A DNA stretch of 64,000 nt from Dryocola clanedunensis (lineage in GTDB: Bacteria; Pseudomonadota; Gammaproteobacteria; Enterobacterales; Enterobacteriaceae), in the NCBI RefSeq assembly GCF_025215155.1, contig NZ_JALHAM010000122.1; one strand, written 5' to 3'. Position 1 is the first letter of the stretch, and each line of letters opens with the position of its first letter. This document shows positions 51,827-61,025 of the stretch, piece by piece. The notes below the pieces were generated by a model that saw only the letters and a program-made list of their open reading frames with translations, was not told the origin of the DNA and ran no database searches. A program made the position numbers and the translations under genes.

Positions 51827-52998
51827 CGGGAACCGTAGCGGGTGAGCCAGGCTTTTTCGATGGCCGCAACCCAGGCGGCATGCGGCTCCGCCAGGAACGG
51901 CACTGGCTCGAGGCTATCAGGCACATGTTCAGCCAGCTGATGATTTAGCGGCGCGGGCAGTAATTTAGCGTCGAGGATTGTCGGGTCGCCCCAGACGGCA
52001 GGATCGGCCTTACGGATCTGCGCCGCAGGTGACATCAGGAAGTTGGCAACAACCATGGCTGCCGCTTTAGATTTTGCATTCGCGGGAATCGCCACGAAAT
52101 GCACATTGCCGAGCATGCCCCGTTCAAAACCAAAGGCGCGCGCCGTGGCGGGCAGCTGATGGCGGGCAATCAGATTGTCCACATGAGCGGGGTTAAAAGT
52201 GACGGACAACAACAGCTCGCTGTCTGCCAGCATACGGTCCATTCTGGCAGGCGTCGGCGGAAAAGCTTTTCCAGCGCGCCACAGATACGGGTGCAGCTGG
52301 TCGAGGTAACGCCACAGCGGGGCGGTAACTTTATCGAACGTCGCCGGGTCTGGCGGCTGGCGCAGAGCCTGGGGATCGTCAGTGAGGACAATCAGCAGCT
52401 GTTCGATAAAGGCGGTGCCGGTAAAGTCCGGTGGGCGAGGGTAGCTGACCTTGCCGGGATGCTCTTTCGCAAAAGTAAGCAGCGCTTCGGCGCTTCGTGG
52501 AAAAGAAGTGCTGCGCTGCTTGTCGCCGATCAGCATCAGCTGAGCGCTGCCCCACGGCGCTTCAGCGCCGTCAACGGGTTGCGAAAAATCTTCCCTGACG
52601 GGCTTTTGCACATCGACGTAGCGCCAGTTTGGCAATGTTTCTGCCCAGTCCTCGGCGAGCAGTCCGGCGCGCTTAAGCGCGTGGAAGTTTTCACCGTTCA
52701 CCCAGAGCAAATCGACAGAGCCAGAGGTTTTTCTTCCGGCTGCGCTCTCGTTCAGAATGCGTTTTACCGCTTCAGCAGCGTCCGCCAGACGCACCATCTT
52801 TAACGTTATGCCGTAATGCTCTTTTACCTGCACGCCTGCCCAGTCCAGATAGCTATTTACCGCCGGGTCGCCACCCCAGGCGTTGAAATAAACCGTCTGG
52901 CCGTTTGCCTGCTGGCGGAGATCGTTCCAGTTAGCAGGCTGCGCGAAAACGTTAGCGCTCAGCGTAATAAGGGAAAGAAACAGAGAGCATAAACGCAT
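51823..52998 (-). CDS. ynjB: ABC transporter binding protein YnjB
   Basis: A 391-residue periplasmic binding protein with a signal peptide (MRLCSLFLSLITLSANVFAQ). TVYFNAWGGDPAVNSYLDW, VDLLWVNGENFHAL and AIPANAKSKAAAMVVANFL match recalled E. coli YnjB. The family relates to thiamine and iron binding proteins; the ligand is unknown. Start at 52998 follows AGGATAT. A hydrophobic 40-codon in-frame extension up to 53118 is described separately. Confidence 0.9.
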   Translation of the reverse strand: MRLCSLFLSLITLSANVFAQPANWNDLRQQANGQTVYFNAWGGDPAVNSYLDWAGVQVKEHYGITLKMVRLADAAEAVKRILNESAAGRKTSGSVDLLWVNGENFHALKRAGLLAEDWAETLPNWRYVDVQKPVREDFSQPVDGAEAPWGSAQLMLIGDKQRSTSFPRSAEALLTFAKEHPGKVSYPRPPDFTGTAFIEQLLIVLTDDPQALRQPPDPATFDKVTAPLWRYLDQLHPYLWRAGKAFPPTPARMDRMLADSELLLSVTFNPAHVDNLIARHQLPATARAFGFERGMLGNVHFVAIPANAKSKAAAMVVANFLMSPAAQIRKADPAVWGDPTILDAKLLPAPLNHQLAEHVPDSLEPVPFLAEPHAAWVAAIEKAWLTRYGSR

Positions 52999-53118
52999 AG
53001 AGATATCCTCAGTTTTAAACGGGGGGGCGCTGGCACATCCCCATCCGACGGGAATCGGTAATACGAAAATCAGCGGCAGGAAGATGAGGAGCAGCGCGAC
53101 GAAAAGCAAATGATGCAT
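52999..53118 (-). other. In-frame hydrophobic leader upstream of ynjB
   Basis: From ATG 53118 to the ynjB start, 40 codons are open in the ynjB frame, starting MHHLLFVALLLIFLPLIF and ending FKTEDIS. The ATG has an AGGA ribosome site of its own. Two signal-like segments in a row are unusual for a binding protein, so this may be a leader peptide that reads through, or chance. Confidence 0.35.
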
Positions 53119-53144
53119 TCCCGTCCTGCTCCTTGCTCAGGGAG

Positions 53145-53951
53145 TTAAAGCTTGAACTGGGCCCAGACCGGCGCATGGTCAGACGGTTTTTCCATGCTGC
53201 GAATATCGTAATCGATGCCGGTCGCCACGCAGCGTTCCGCCAGCGGCTGGCTGGCCAGCAGCAGATCGATACGCAGGCCGCGGTTATCGTCAAAGCCTTT
53301 CGAGCGATAGTCGAACCAGGAGAATTTGTCCTGAGCCTCTGGATTTGCGTGGCGGAAGGTGTCCACCAGACCCCAGCTAATCAGGCGGTCCATCCACTCG
53401 CGCTCTTCCGGCAGGAAGGAGCACTTGCCGGTGCGCAGCCAGCGCTTACGGTTATCTTCACCGATGCCGATATCCCGATCCGTCGGGCTGATGTTAACGT
53501 CACCCATGATCAGCACAGGATTGTCTTTGTTCAGTTCATTGGTGAGGTAGTCCTGTAGATCCTGGTAGAACTTCGCTTTTGCCGGGAATTTGGTCGGATG
53601 GTCGCGGCTTTCACCCTGCGGGAAGTAACCGTTGATCACCGTCAGGTTGCCGAGCGGGGAAGGAATTTCCGCCATGATAATGCGGCGCTGGGCCTCTTCA
53701 TCATCACCGGGGAAACCACGGCGCACGGAAACAGGCGTCTCTTTGGTCAACAGCGCCACGCCGTAATGGCCCTTCTGACCGTGATAAAAGACGTTGTATC
53801 CCAGCTTCGCGACCTCTTCCAGCGGGAACATATCATCGTGAACTTTCGTTTCCTGCAGGCCGATGACGTCCGGCTGATGCTGTTCGACGATTGCCGCAAG
53901 CTGATGTGGGCGGGCGCGCAGGCCATTGATATTAAAAGAGACAAATTTCAT
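53145..53951 (-). CDS. xthA: Exonuclease III
   Basis: A 268-residue AP endonuclease, the same length as in E. coli. FNINGLRARPHQL, LQETKVHDDMFP (metal Glu), GDVNISPTDRDIGIG (Asp-Asn) and KPSDHAPVWAQF (Asp-His) form the active site. Repairs abasic and oxidised DNA. Start at 53951 (MKFVSFN) matches E. coli. Confidence 0.96.
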   Translation of the reverse strand: MKFVSFNINGLRARPHQLAAIVEQHQPDVIGLQETKVHDDMFPLEEVAKLGYNVFYHGQKGHYGVALLTKETPVSVRRGFPGDDEEAQRRIIMAEIPSPLGNLTVINGYFPQGESRDHPTKFPAKAKFYQDLQDYLTNELNKDNPVLIMGDVNISPTDRDIGIGEDNRKRWLRTGKCSFLPEEREWMDRLISWGLVDTFRHANPEAQDKFSWFDYRSKGFDDNRGLRIDLLLASQPLAERCVATGIDYDIRSMEKPSDHAPVWAQFKL

Positions 53952-54033
53952 AAATAGCAGCCAGGATAGCAAGTTAAGGTTGCTGGATGGTAGCAGAAAA
54001 TCGCTGTGAATGCTGCGCTGCGTACCCGCATAT

Positions 54034-54070
54034 TGTCGGATGGCGCTAACGCTTATTCGACCTACAAGAG
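54034..54070 (+). repeat. REP-like palindromic element
   Basis: GTCGGATGGCGC, TAA, GCTTATTCGACCTACAAG follow the REP consensus (GGATGGCG ... CTTATCCGGCCTAC) with few changes, downstream of neither gene but between divergent promoters. Confidence 0.6.
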
Positions 54071-54342
54071 AGAGGGGATAAGCGCAGCGTCATTACCGGG
54101 CAACATCTGCACCAAAATGACCCGTCTCGCCCCGAACTGGTGCATAAACGGCGAGCAAATCCCGCCAGCGATCACAATTCCAGCATTATATTTTACGCTT
54201 GCATAATATTTCTTGTTTTCCTACGGCAAAGCCGCCCCGCTCGTAAAACCATGCACTCAATATTCATCTAAATTGCATAAATTAATTTTGTAACTCCTTG
54301 ATTTTCCTTTCTGGCGCTCTCGTTATGCAGTTTTACCGCTGG

Positions 54343-54359
54343 CTGGCACGAACGGTGCA
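54343..54359 (+). promoter_or_regulatory. Sigma-54 promoter of astC
   Basis: CTGGCACGAACGGTGCA matches YTGGCACGNNNNTTGCW at all but one position (G for T in the -12 part), 72 bases before the astC ATG. E. coli ast is sigma-54/NtrC driven. Confidence 0.85.
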
Positions 54360-54431
54360 ATCTACATTCACAGTGCAAACACCCAATCATTTAACATTTA
54401 ATTTACTAATTATTTACCGGAAGAGGTCGCT

Positions 54432-55652
54432 ATGCCGCAATCAATTACCCGCCAGAACTTCGACGAATGGATGATGCCCGTTTACGCCCCTGCGGCTTTT
54501 ATTCCGGTACGCGGTGAAGGTTCGACTTTGTGGGATCAGCAGGGTAAGGATTACCTCGATTTTGCCGGTGGGATCGCTGTTAACGCGCTGGGGCATGCGA
54601 ACCCCGATCTGCGTGCGGCGCTTATTGGCCAGGCGGAAAAATTCTGGCATACCGGCAACGGCTACACCAACGAGCCGATCCTGCGCCTGGCAAAACAGCT
54701 GATTGACGCCACTTTCGCCGACAAAGTGTTCTTCTGTAATTCGGGGGCGGAAGCCAACGAGGCGGCACTCAAGCTGGCCCGCAAATATGCTCACGATAAT
54801 TTTGGTCCGCAAAAGAGCGGCATCGTCGCGTTCAAAAACGCCTTCCATGGCCGAACCCTGTTTACCGTTTCCGCAGGCGGACAGCCCGCCTATTCAAAAG
54901 ACTTTGCGCCGCTGCCGGCGGATATCAGCCACGCCGTTTATAACGACCTACAGTCCGCCAGCGAGCTTATCGACGAAAACACCTGCGCGGTGATCGTTGA
55001 GCCAATGCAGGGCGAGGGCGGCGTGGTGCCTGCGGACCCAACGTTCCTGCAGGGCCTGCGCGAACTTTGTGACCGTCATAACGCGGTACTGATTTTTGAC
55101 GAAGTGCAGACCGGCGTCGGGCGTACCGGCTCCCTGTACGCCTATATGCACTACGGCATCACGCCGGACGTACTCTCTACTGCAAAAGCACTGGGCGGCG
55201 GCTTCCCGATAGGCGCGATGCTGACCACTGATAAATTCTCGCAGGTGATGGTTGTCGGCACCCACGGGACGACCTATGGCGGCAACCCGCTGGCGGGAGC
55301 GGTCGCAGGGCGCGTGATGGAGATTATCAATACCCAACAAGTGCTGGACGGCGTGAAGCAGCGTCACGATTGGTTTGTCGAACGCCTTAATGAGATTAAC
55401 CAAAAGCACCAGCTATTCAGTGAGATTCGCGGTTTGGGTCTGCTTATTGGCTGCGTTCTGCAACAGGAACATGCGGGCAAAGCTAAACTTATTCTACAGG
55501 CCGCCGTTCAGGAAGGGTTGATGATCCTGATAGCGGGTACCAACGTGGTGCGCTTCGCCCCGTCGCTGATTATCAGCGAGGCGGACGTGCGCAAAGGACT
55601 TGACCGCTTTGAGCGCGCCTGTGAACGCTTCACTGCGGGAGAAACATCATGA
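54432..55652 (+). CDS. astC: Succinylornithine transaminase
   Basis: A 406-residue PLP aminotransferase, third step of the arginine succinyltransferase (AST) pathway. The PLP Lys is in STAKALGGGFPIGAML; FCNSGAEANEAALKLAR and IFDEVQTGVGRTG are class-III hallmarks. The ATG follows GGAAGAGG. First gene of astCADBE. The paralogue ArgD is close in sequence, but the operon settles the name. Confidence 0.95.
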   Translation: MPQSITRQNFDEWMMPVYAPAAFIPVRGEGSTLWDQQGKDYLDFAGGIAVNALGHANPDLRAALIGQAEKFWHTGNGYTNEPILRLAKQLIDATFADKVFFCNSGAEANEAALKLARKYAHDNFGPQKSGIVAFKNAFHGRTLFTVSAGGQPAYSKDFAPLPADISHAVYNDLQSASELIDENTCAVIVEPMQGEGGVVPADPTFLQGLRELCDRHNAVLIFDEVQTGVGRTGSLYAYMHYGITPDVLSTAKALGGGFPIGAMLTTDKFSQVMVVGTHGTTYGGNPLAGAVAGRVMEIINTQQVLDGVKQRHDWFVERLNEINQKHQLFSEIRGLGLLIGCVLQQEHAGKAKLILQAAVQEGLMILIAGTNVVRFAPSLIISEADVRKGLDRFERACERFTAGETS

Positions 55653-56683
55653 TGATCATCCGTCCTGTTGAGCGCGGCGATCTGTCCGGGCTGATGGCGC
55701 TGGCGGGGAAAACGGGGGGCGGGCTGACCTCGCTGCCCGTCGATGAAAAAACGCTGTCAGAGCGCATTGAACGCTCCATGGATACCTGGCAGGGCGGCCT
55801 GCCGAAGGGCGACCAGGGCTACGTTTTTGTCCTTGAGGAGACGGCAAGCCACAAAGTTGTCGGCATCTGCGCCATCGAAGTGGCGGTGGGGTTGAACGAC
55901 CCCTGGTACAACTATCGCTTCGGCACGCTGGTCCACGCCTCGAAAGAGCTGAACATCTATAACGCGCTGCCGACGCTGTTCCTCAGTAACGACCACACCG
56001 GCAGCAGCGAGCTGTGCACGCTGTTCCTTGATGCCGACTGGCGCAAAGAGGGCAACGGCTATCTGCTGTCAAAATCCCGCTTTCTGTTTATGGCTGCCTT
56101 CCGTGAACGCTTCAACGAAAAAGTCGTGGCGGAGATGCGCGGCGTCATTGATGAACAGGGCCATTCGCCGTTCTGGGAAAGCCTGGGCAACCGCTTTTTC
56201 TCGATGGAGTTCAGCCGCGCGGACTACCTGTGCGGCACCGGGCAAAAAGCATTTATCGCCGAGCTGATGCCGAAGCACCCTATCTATACGGATTTCCTGT
56301 CGCCTGAAGCGCAGGCGGTGATTGGCGAGGTGCATCCGCAAACCGCTCCCGCCCGTGCGGTGCTGGAGGCGGAAGGCTTCCGCTACCGCAACTATGTCGA
56401 TATCTTCGACGGCGGCCCAACGCTTGAGTGCGACATTGACCGCGTGCGGGCCATCCGCAAGAGCCGCATGACGGAGGTGGTCATCGGCCAGCCCGCCACG
56501 GACGATCTGCCCGTCTGCCTGGTGGCCAACGAAAACTATCACAACTTCCGTGCGATGCTGATTAAAGCCAATCCGAAAGGCGACCGGCTGATCATCGACG
56601 CCGCCACGGCGGAAGCCCTGAACTGCTCTACCGGCGACAAGGTTCGCCTGGTACGCCTGTGCCCCGAGGAGAAAAAAGTATGA
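55649..56683 (+). CDS. astA: Arginine N-succinyltransferase
   Basis: A 344-residue acyltransferase, first step of AST: arginine plus succinyl-CoA. VERGDLSGLMALAGKTGGGLTSL and FGTLVHASKELNIYNALPTL match the family. It overlaps astC by four bases (ATGA) and astD likewise. Confidence 0.95.
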   Translation: MMIIRPVERGDLSGLMALAGKTGGGLTSLPVDEKTLSERIERSMDTWQGGLPKGDQGYVFVLEETASHKVVGICAIEVAVGLNDPWYNYRFGTLVHASKELNIYNALPTLFLSNDHTGSSELCTLFLDADWRKEGNGYLLSKSRFLFMAAFRERFNEKVVAEMRGVIDEQGHSPFWESLGNRFFSMEFSRADYLCGTGQKAFIAELMPKHPIYTDFLSPEAQAVIGEVHPQTAPARAVLEAEGFRYRNYVDIFDGGPTLECDIDRVRAIRKSRMTEVVIGQPATDDLPVCLVANENYHNFRAMLIKANPKGDRLIIDAATAEALNCSTGDKVRLVRLCPEEKKV

Positions 56684-58158
56684 CCCAGTGGATCAATGGA
56701 CAATGGACCCCCGGCCACGGTGAGGCAATGCAAAAACATAATCCGGTTAACGGCGAGCTGCTCTGGGAGGGCGTCTCAGCCAGCGCTGGGCAGGTTGCAC
56801 AAGCCTGCGAAGCGGCGCGTGCAGCATTCCCGGCGTGGGCAAAAAAACCTTTTGCCGAACGACAGGCGATAGTTGAGCAATTCGCCCGACTGCTGGAAGA
56901 AAACAAAAACGAGCTGACCACGACTATTGCTCAGGAAACAGGTAAACCACGCTGGGAAGCGGCGACGGAAGCGACGGCGATGATCAACAAAATCGCCATC
57001 TCCATTAAGGCATACCACACGCGGACCGGCGAAACCCATACGCCAATGGCCGATGGGGCGGCAACGCTGCGTCATCGTCCGCACGGCGTGCTGGCGGTCT
57101 TCGGGCCGTATAACCTGCCGGGGCATCTGCCTAACGGGCATATCGTGCCGGGGCTGCTGGCGGGCAACACGCTAATCTTCAAGCCCAGCGAACTGACGCC
57201 GCGCATTGGCGAGCAGGTCATGAAACTGTGGGAACAGGCTGGCGTACCGGAGGGCGTACTAAACCTGGTGCAGGGTGGACGTGAAACCGGACAGGCGCTG
57301 GCGCAGCAAAGCGACCTCGACGGGCTGCTGTTTACCGGCAGCGCTAATACCGGCTATCAGCTTCATCGTCAGTTTGCGGGGCAGCCCGAAAAAATCCTCG
57401 CCCTTGAGATGGGGGGCAACAACCCGCTGATCGTTGAAAACCCGGAAGATCTCGACGGTGCGGTGCACGTGGCAATTCAGTCCGCGTTTATTACTGCCGG
57501 GCAGCGTTGTACCTGCGCCCGCCGCCTGCTGGTGAAGAAGGGCGCACAGGGCGACAAATTTATAGCGCGGCTGGTTGAGGTGGCTTCCCGTATCCAGCCG
57601 GGCGAGTGGGATGCGACGCCGCAGCCGTTTATCGGCGGTCTGATTTCGGCGCAGGCGGCCGAGCGCGTGCTGAGCGCCTGGCAGGAACATCTGGCGCGCG
57701 GCGGCAAACCGCTGCTGGAGCCGAAGCTGGTGAAGGCCGGGAGCTCACTGCTGACGCCGGGCATCGTTGAATTATCCGACGTGCGGGACGTGCCGGACGA
57801 AGAGGTTTTCGGGCCGCTGCTGGCGGTTTATCGCTATGACAGCTTCGACGACGCTATCCGCATGGCGAATAACACCCGCTTCGGGCTGGCAAGCGGGCTG
57901 ATTTCCCCAGATCGTGAGCAGTTCGACCAGCTGCTGCTGGAAGCACGTGCGGGTATTGTTAACTGGAACAAACCGCTGACCGGTGCGGCCAGTACCGCCC
58001 CGTTCGGCGGCGTGGGGGCTTCCGGCAACCATCGCGCCAGCGCCTGGTACGCGGCGGATTACTGCGCGTGGCCGATGGCGACGCTGGAAAGCCCGGCGTT
58101 TGGGCTGCCGGAAACATTAAGCCCCGGGCTGGATTTCAGCCGTAAGGAGCAGCCATGA
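56680..58158 (+). CDS. astD: Succinylglutamate semialdehyde dehydrogenase
   Basis: A 492-residue NAD-dependent aldehyde dehydrogenase, fourth step of AST, same length as in E. coli. LALEMGGNNPLIV has the catalytic Glu, ITAGQRCTCARRL the Cys; GPYNLPGHLPNGHIVPGLLA is the NAD site. Start at 56680 makes the ATGA overlap with astA. Confidence 0.95.
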   Translation: MTQWINGQWTPGHGEAMQKHNPVNGELLWEGVSASAGQVAQACEAARAAFPAWAKKPFAERQAIVEQFARLLEENKNELTTTIAQETGKPRWEAATEATAMINKIAISIKAYHTRTGETHTPMADGAATLRHRPHGVLAVFGPYNLPGHLPNGHIVPGLLAGNTLIFKPSELTPRIGEQVMKLWEQAGVPEGVLNLVQGGRETGQALAQQSDLDGLLFTGSANTGYQLHRQFAGQPEKILALEMGGNNPLIVENPEDLDGAVHVAIQSAFITAGQRCTCARRLLVKKGAQGDKFIARLVEVASRIQPGEWDATPQPFIGGLISAQAAERVLSAWQEHLARGGKPLLEPKLVKAGSSLLTPGIVELSDVRDVPDEEVFGPLLAVYRYDSFDDAIRMANNTRFGLASGLISPDREQFDQLLLEARAGIVNWNKPLTGAASTAPFGGVGASGNHRASAWYAADYCAWPMATLESPAFGLPETLSPGLDFSRKEQP

Positions 58159-59483
58159 AGGCCCGCGAAGCCAACTTTGACGGCCTGGTGGGCCTGACCC
58201 ACCACTATGCCGGACTGTCGTTCGGGAACGAGGCCTCGACGAAACACCAGTTCCGCGTATCCAACCCGAAGCTGGCGGCGAAGCAGGGGCTGCTAAAGAT
58301 GAAGGCGCTGGCGGATGCGGGCTTCCCGCAGGGCGTTATTCCGCCGCAGGAGCGTCCAAACGTGCCCGTATTGCGCCAGCTGGGCTTTACCGGAACCGAC
58401 GCGCAGATTGTTGAGCGGGTGGCTAAGCAGGCTCCTCAGCTGCTTTCCGCCGCCAGTTCCGCCTCGTCGATGTGGGTAGCTAACGCCGCCACCGTCTCGC
58501 CGTCCGCCGACAGCCTGGACGGTAAGGTGCATCTGACCGTCGCGAATCTAAACAACAAATTTCACCGGGCGAGCGAAGCGCCAACCACGGAAAGCCTGCT
58601 GCACGCCATTTTCCGCGATGATCGCCACTTTGCCGTCCACGGCGCACTGCCACAGGTGGGGATGTTTGGTGACGAAGGGGCGGCGAACCACAACCGTCTG
58701 GGCGACACCTACGGCGATCCGTCCGTCCAGCTGTTTGTCTACGGGCGGGAAGAGGCGAAGGCCGGGCTAATACCGGCGCGCTATCCGGCAAGGCAAACGC
58801 TGGAGACAAGCCAGGCCGTGAGCCGCCTGAATCAGGTTAACCCTGAGCTGGTGGTTTATGCGCAGCAAAACCCGGCGGTGATCGACCAGGGCGTCTTTCA
58901 TAATGACGTCATTGCGGTATCGAACCGCCAGGTGCTGTTCTGTCACGAGCAGGCTTTCCTGCACCAGCAGGCGCTTTACGCCACGCTGCGTCAGAAAGTG
59001 CCGGGTTTTGTACCCGTGGAGGTGCCGGCCAGCCGGGTATCGGTGGCGGATGCCGTGTCGACCTATCTGTTTAACAGCCAGCTGCTGAGCCGCGACGACG
59101 GCAGCATGCTGCTGGTGCTGCCGGAAGAGGCGCGCCAGCATGAGGGCGTGTGGGGCTACCTGAACGAGCTGCTGGCCGCCGATAACCCCATCGGCGAGCT
59201 TAAGGTATTCGACCTGCGTGAAAGCATGGCTAACGGCGGCGGCCCGGCGTGCCTGCGCCTGCGGGTCGTCCTTACCGCCGAAGAGCAGGGCGCGGTGAAT
59301 CCGGCGGTGATGATGAACGATAAACTGTTCGTGACGCTGAACGACTGGGTGGACCGCTGGTATCGCGACCGTCTGACCCAGGCTGATTTAGCGGATCCAT
59401 TGTTGTTGCGTGAGGGAAGGGAAGCGCTGGACGAGCTGACGCGGGTTCTGGACTTGGGGTCGGTTTACCCTTTCCAGATATAA
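58155..59483 (+). CDS. astB: Succinylarginine dihydrolase
   Basis: A 442-residue enzyme of the guanidino-modifying superfamily, second step of AST, releasing two ammonia. NFDGLVGLTHHYAGLSFGN and SMANGGGPACLRLRV (catalytic Cys) are hallmarks. It overlaps astD by four bases. Unlike E. coli, astE does not follow at once: 248 bases with a stem-loop intervene. Confidence 0.95.
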   Translation: MKAREANFDGLVGLTHHYAGLSFGNEASTKHQFRVSNPKLAAKQGLLKMKALADAGFPQGVIPPQERPNVPVLRQLGFTGTDAQIVERVAKQAPQLLSAASSASSMWVANAATVSPSADSLDGKVHLTVANLNNKFHRASEAPTTESLLHAIFRDDRHFAVHGALPQVGMFGDEGAANHNRLGDTYGDPSVQLFVYGREEAKAGLIPARYPARQTLETSQAVSRLNQVNPELVVYAQQNPAVIDQGVFHNDVIAVSNRQVLFCHEQAFLHQQALYATLRQKVPGFVPVEVPASRVSVADAVSTYLFNSQLLSRDDGSMLLVLPEEARQHEGVWGYLNELLAADNPIGELKVFDLRESMANGGGPACLRLRVVLTAEEQGAVNPAVMMNDKLFVTLNDWVDRWYRDRLTQADLADPLLLREGREALDELTRVLDLGSVYPFQI

Positions 59484-59498
59484 AACAGATAATTTAGC

Positions 59499-59567
59499 CG
59501 GATGACGCAGCCGATTTTCCACCTGCCGTGACCAGTGCCCAGGTAGGATAACAGGCAGCGTCATCCG
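59499..59567 (+). repeat. Large stem-loop (BIME-like) between astB and astE
   Basis: CGGATGACGCAGCC (59499-59512) pairs with GGCAGCGTCATCCG (59554-59567) with one mismatch; the loop holds a smaller CACCTG/CAGGT stem. The arms resemble REP cores. It could weaken read-through or protect astCADB mRNA. Confidence 0.7.
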
Positions 59568-59731
59568 CTGTTTTGGTTTCAATAGCTTACCCTGAGCCGT
59601 ACTCTCCGGTAGGCTTATTCCCTCATTCGTAAATAACACTACTAAAATCAGGCATATCAGCTTACTGTTTTAAACCTATAATTTACTGAGTGGACAGTTT
59701 ACCCAACCCATTCGGCCATTCAGGAGGCACA

Positions 59732-60697
59732 ATGCTGGATTTTCTGGCGCAGACCCTGGCAGGGAAAGCGCCATCGCAAACGGAAGGAAAGAATGACCAT
59801 TTAAGCTGGCAGTGGTGCGATGAGGGGATCCTGACGCTCACGCCGCTGCAGCCGGTGGAGAAAGCGCTGGTGATCTCAGCCGGTGTTCACGGGAACGAAA
59901 CGGCGCCGGTGGAGATCCTGGCGCAGCTGGTGGACGACCTGGTGGCGGGCAGGCTGGCCCTCCAGTGGCGGCTGCTGGTGATCTTCGGCAATCCTGCGGC
60001 GCTGCGCGCAAATAAACGCTATATGCACAGCGATATGAACCGTATGTTCGGTGGGCGCTGGCAGCAGTTCCCGGAAAGCATTGAAACGCAGCGGGCCGGT
60101 CGGCTTGAGCATGCGCTGGAGCTGTTCTGGTCACAGGGGGATGAAACCATCCTCTGGCATCTGGATATGCACACGGCAATCCGCAGCTCTTACCACCCTC
60201 GTTTTGGTGTGCTCCCGACGCGTCCGCTACCCTATGATGAAGCCTATCTCTCCTGGCTTGGCTGCGCAGGCCTGCAGGCGCTGGTATTTCATAAAGCGCC
60301 AGGCGGCACCTTTACCCATTTCAGCAGCGAGCACTTTACGGCGCTGAGCTGCACGCTGGAATTAGGCAAGGCGCAGCCGTTCGGCGAAAACGATCTTAAT
60401 CAGTTTGCCGTCACGAAAGATGCGCTGACGGCGCTGCTGATTGGCGGTGAAGTCCCGGTTGCCGAGGCGGAGCCCCTTCGTTATGAAGTGGCCCAGCAGA
60501 TAACCAGGCTCTCTGAATCCTTTGTGTTGCATATGGGGGCACAGACACAGAACTTTACCGCTTTTCCGAAAGACACGCTGCTGGCGGAAGATGGCAACAC
60601 GCGCTATGTCGTGAAAGAGAATAAAGAGTTTGTTTTATTCCCTAATCCAGATGTTGCGCTCGGGCTGCGGGCGGGATTAATGCTCAAAGAAATATAA
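59732..60697 (+). CDS. astE: Succinylglutamate desuccinylase
   Basis: A 321-residue zinc carboxypeptidase-fold enzyme, last step of AST, giving glutamate and succinate. Zinc ligands are in GVHGNETAPVEIL and LDMHTAIRSS. Start at 59732 follows a full AGGAGG; an upstream in-frame ATG at 59690 has none. It is separated from astB by a stem-loop but keeps a strong ribosome site. Confidence 0.94.
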   Translation: MLDFLAQTLAGKAPSQTEGKNDHLSWQWCDEGILTLTPLQPVEKALVISAGVHGNETAPVEILAQLVDDLVAGRLALQWRLLVIFGNPAALRANKRYMHSDMNRMFGGRWQQFPESIETQRAGRLEHALELFWSQGDETILWHLDMHTAIRSSYHPRFGVLPTRPLPYDEAYLSWLGCAGLQALVFHKAPGGTFTHFSSEHFTALSCTLELGKAQPFGENDLNQFAVTKDALTALLIGGEVPVAEAEPLRYEVAQQITRLSESFVLHMGAQTQNFTAFPKDTLLAEDGNTRYVVKENKEFVLFPNPDVALGLRAGLMLKEI

Positions 60698-61025
60698 AAA
60701 GGATGGCTCTCAGGCATGAGAGCCAATAATTTTCTTCCATTCGACAAAAGGATGCAGATAATTCTTAACCTGCTGCTTTCTTCAGCGCTGTATTTACTAT
60801 ACACTCTCTCCATAATCTCTTGAAAATCAGCCTGTTGTTATATTTTGTCATCATTACCCCCGCCTTAATCCTTATTTTCTCCATAATTGATGCATTATTG
60901 TTTTTTATCCTTGCAATGCTTTACTCCGGCACTCTACTGCTTGACGATTGACCCCGTAAACTCAATCTCGTCAACACGGCAACCCAGTCGTGAAAAGAAC
61001 CAAATTAAATGAGAAGGATAATATT
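60698..61025. other. astE / spy intergenic region
   Basis: A 328-base AT-rich gap. It holds the astE terminator (60705-60734) and the spy promoter area. GTAAA at 60956-60960 and GTCAA at 60970-60974 could be CpxR-type half sites, but their spacing is off. A 43-codon hydrophobic frame from TTG 60820 was considered and rejected. Confidence 0.45.
60705..60734 (+). terminator. Terminator of the ast operon
   Basis: GGCTCTCA pairs with TGAGAGCC around GGCA, followed by AATAATTTTC. Confidence 0.7.

Larger units (their letters stand above)
53952..54431. other. Divergent xthA / astC intergenic region
   Basis: A 480-base gap with a REP-like unit (54034-54070), an AT-rich stretch with ARG-box-like pieces (about 54251-54288, CACTCAATATTCATC and TTGCATAAATTAATT), and the sigma-54 promoter of astC (54343-54359). 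E. coli astC is controlled by NtrC, ArgR and sigma-54, and RpoS. The frames in this gap have no ribosome site. Confidence 0.5.

Noticed and set aside
52999..53144. TPP riboswitch before ynjB
   Set aside because: The CTGAG-type start is present, but the required paired elements are not.
54251..54288. ArgR boxes before astC
   Set aside because: AT-rich pieces resemble ARG-box halves, but none fits the full 18-base consensus; noted only within the intergenic entry.
60820..60951. 43-codon hydrophobic frame from TTG between astE and spy
   Set aside because: No ATG or GTG, no ribosome site, and AT-rich DNA gives hydrophobic codons by chance. It would need ribosome profiling to revive.
60956..60974. 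CpxR box before spy
   Set aside because: GTAAA and GTCAA are nine bases apart and one is imperfect, so not a safe call.
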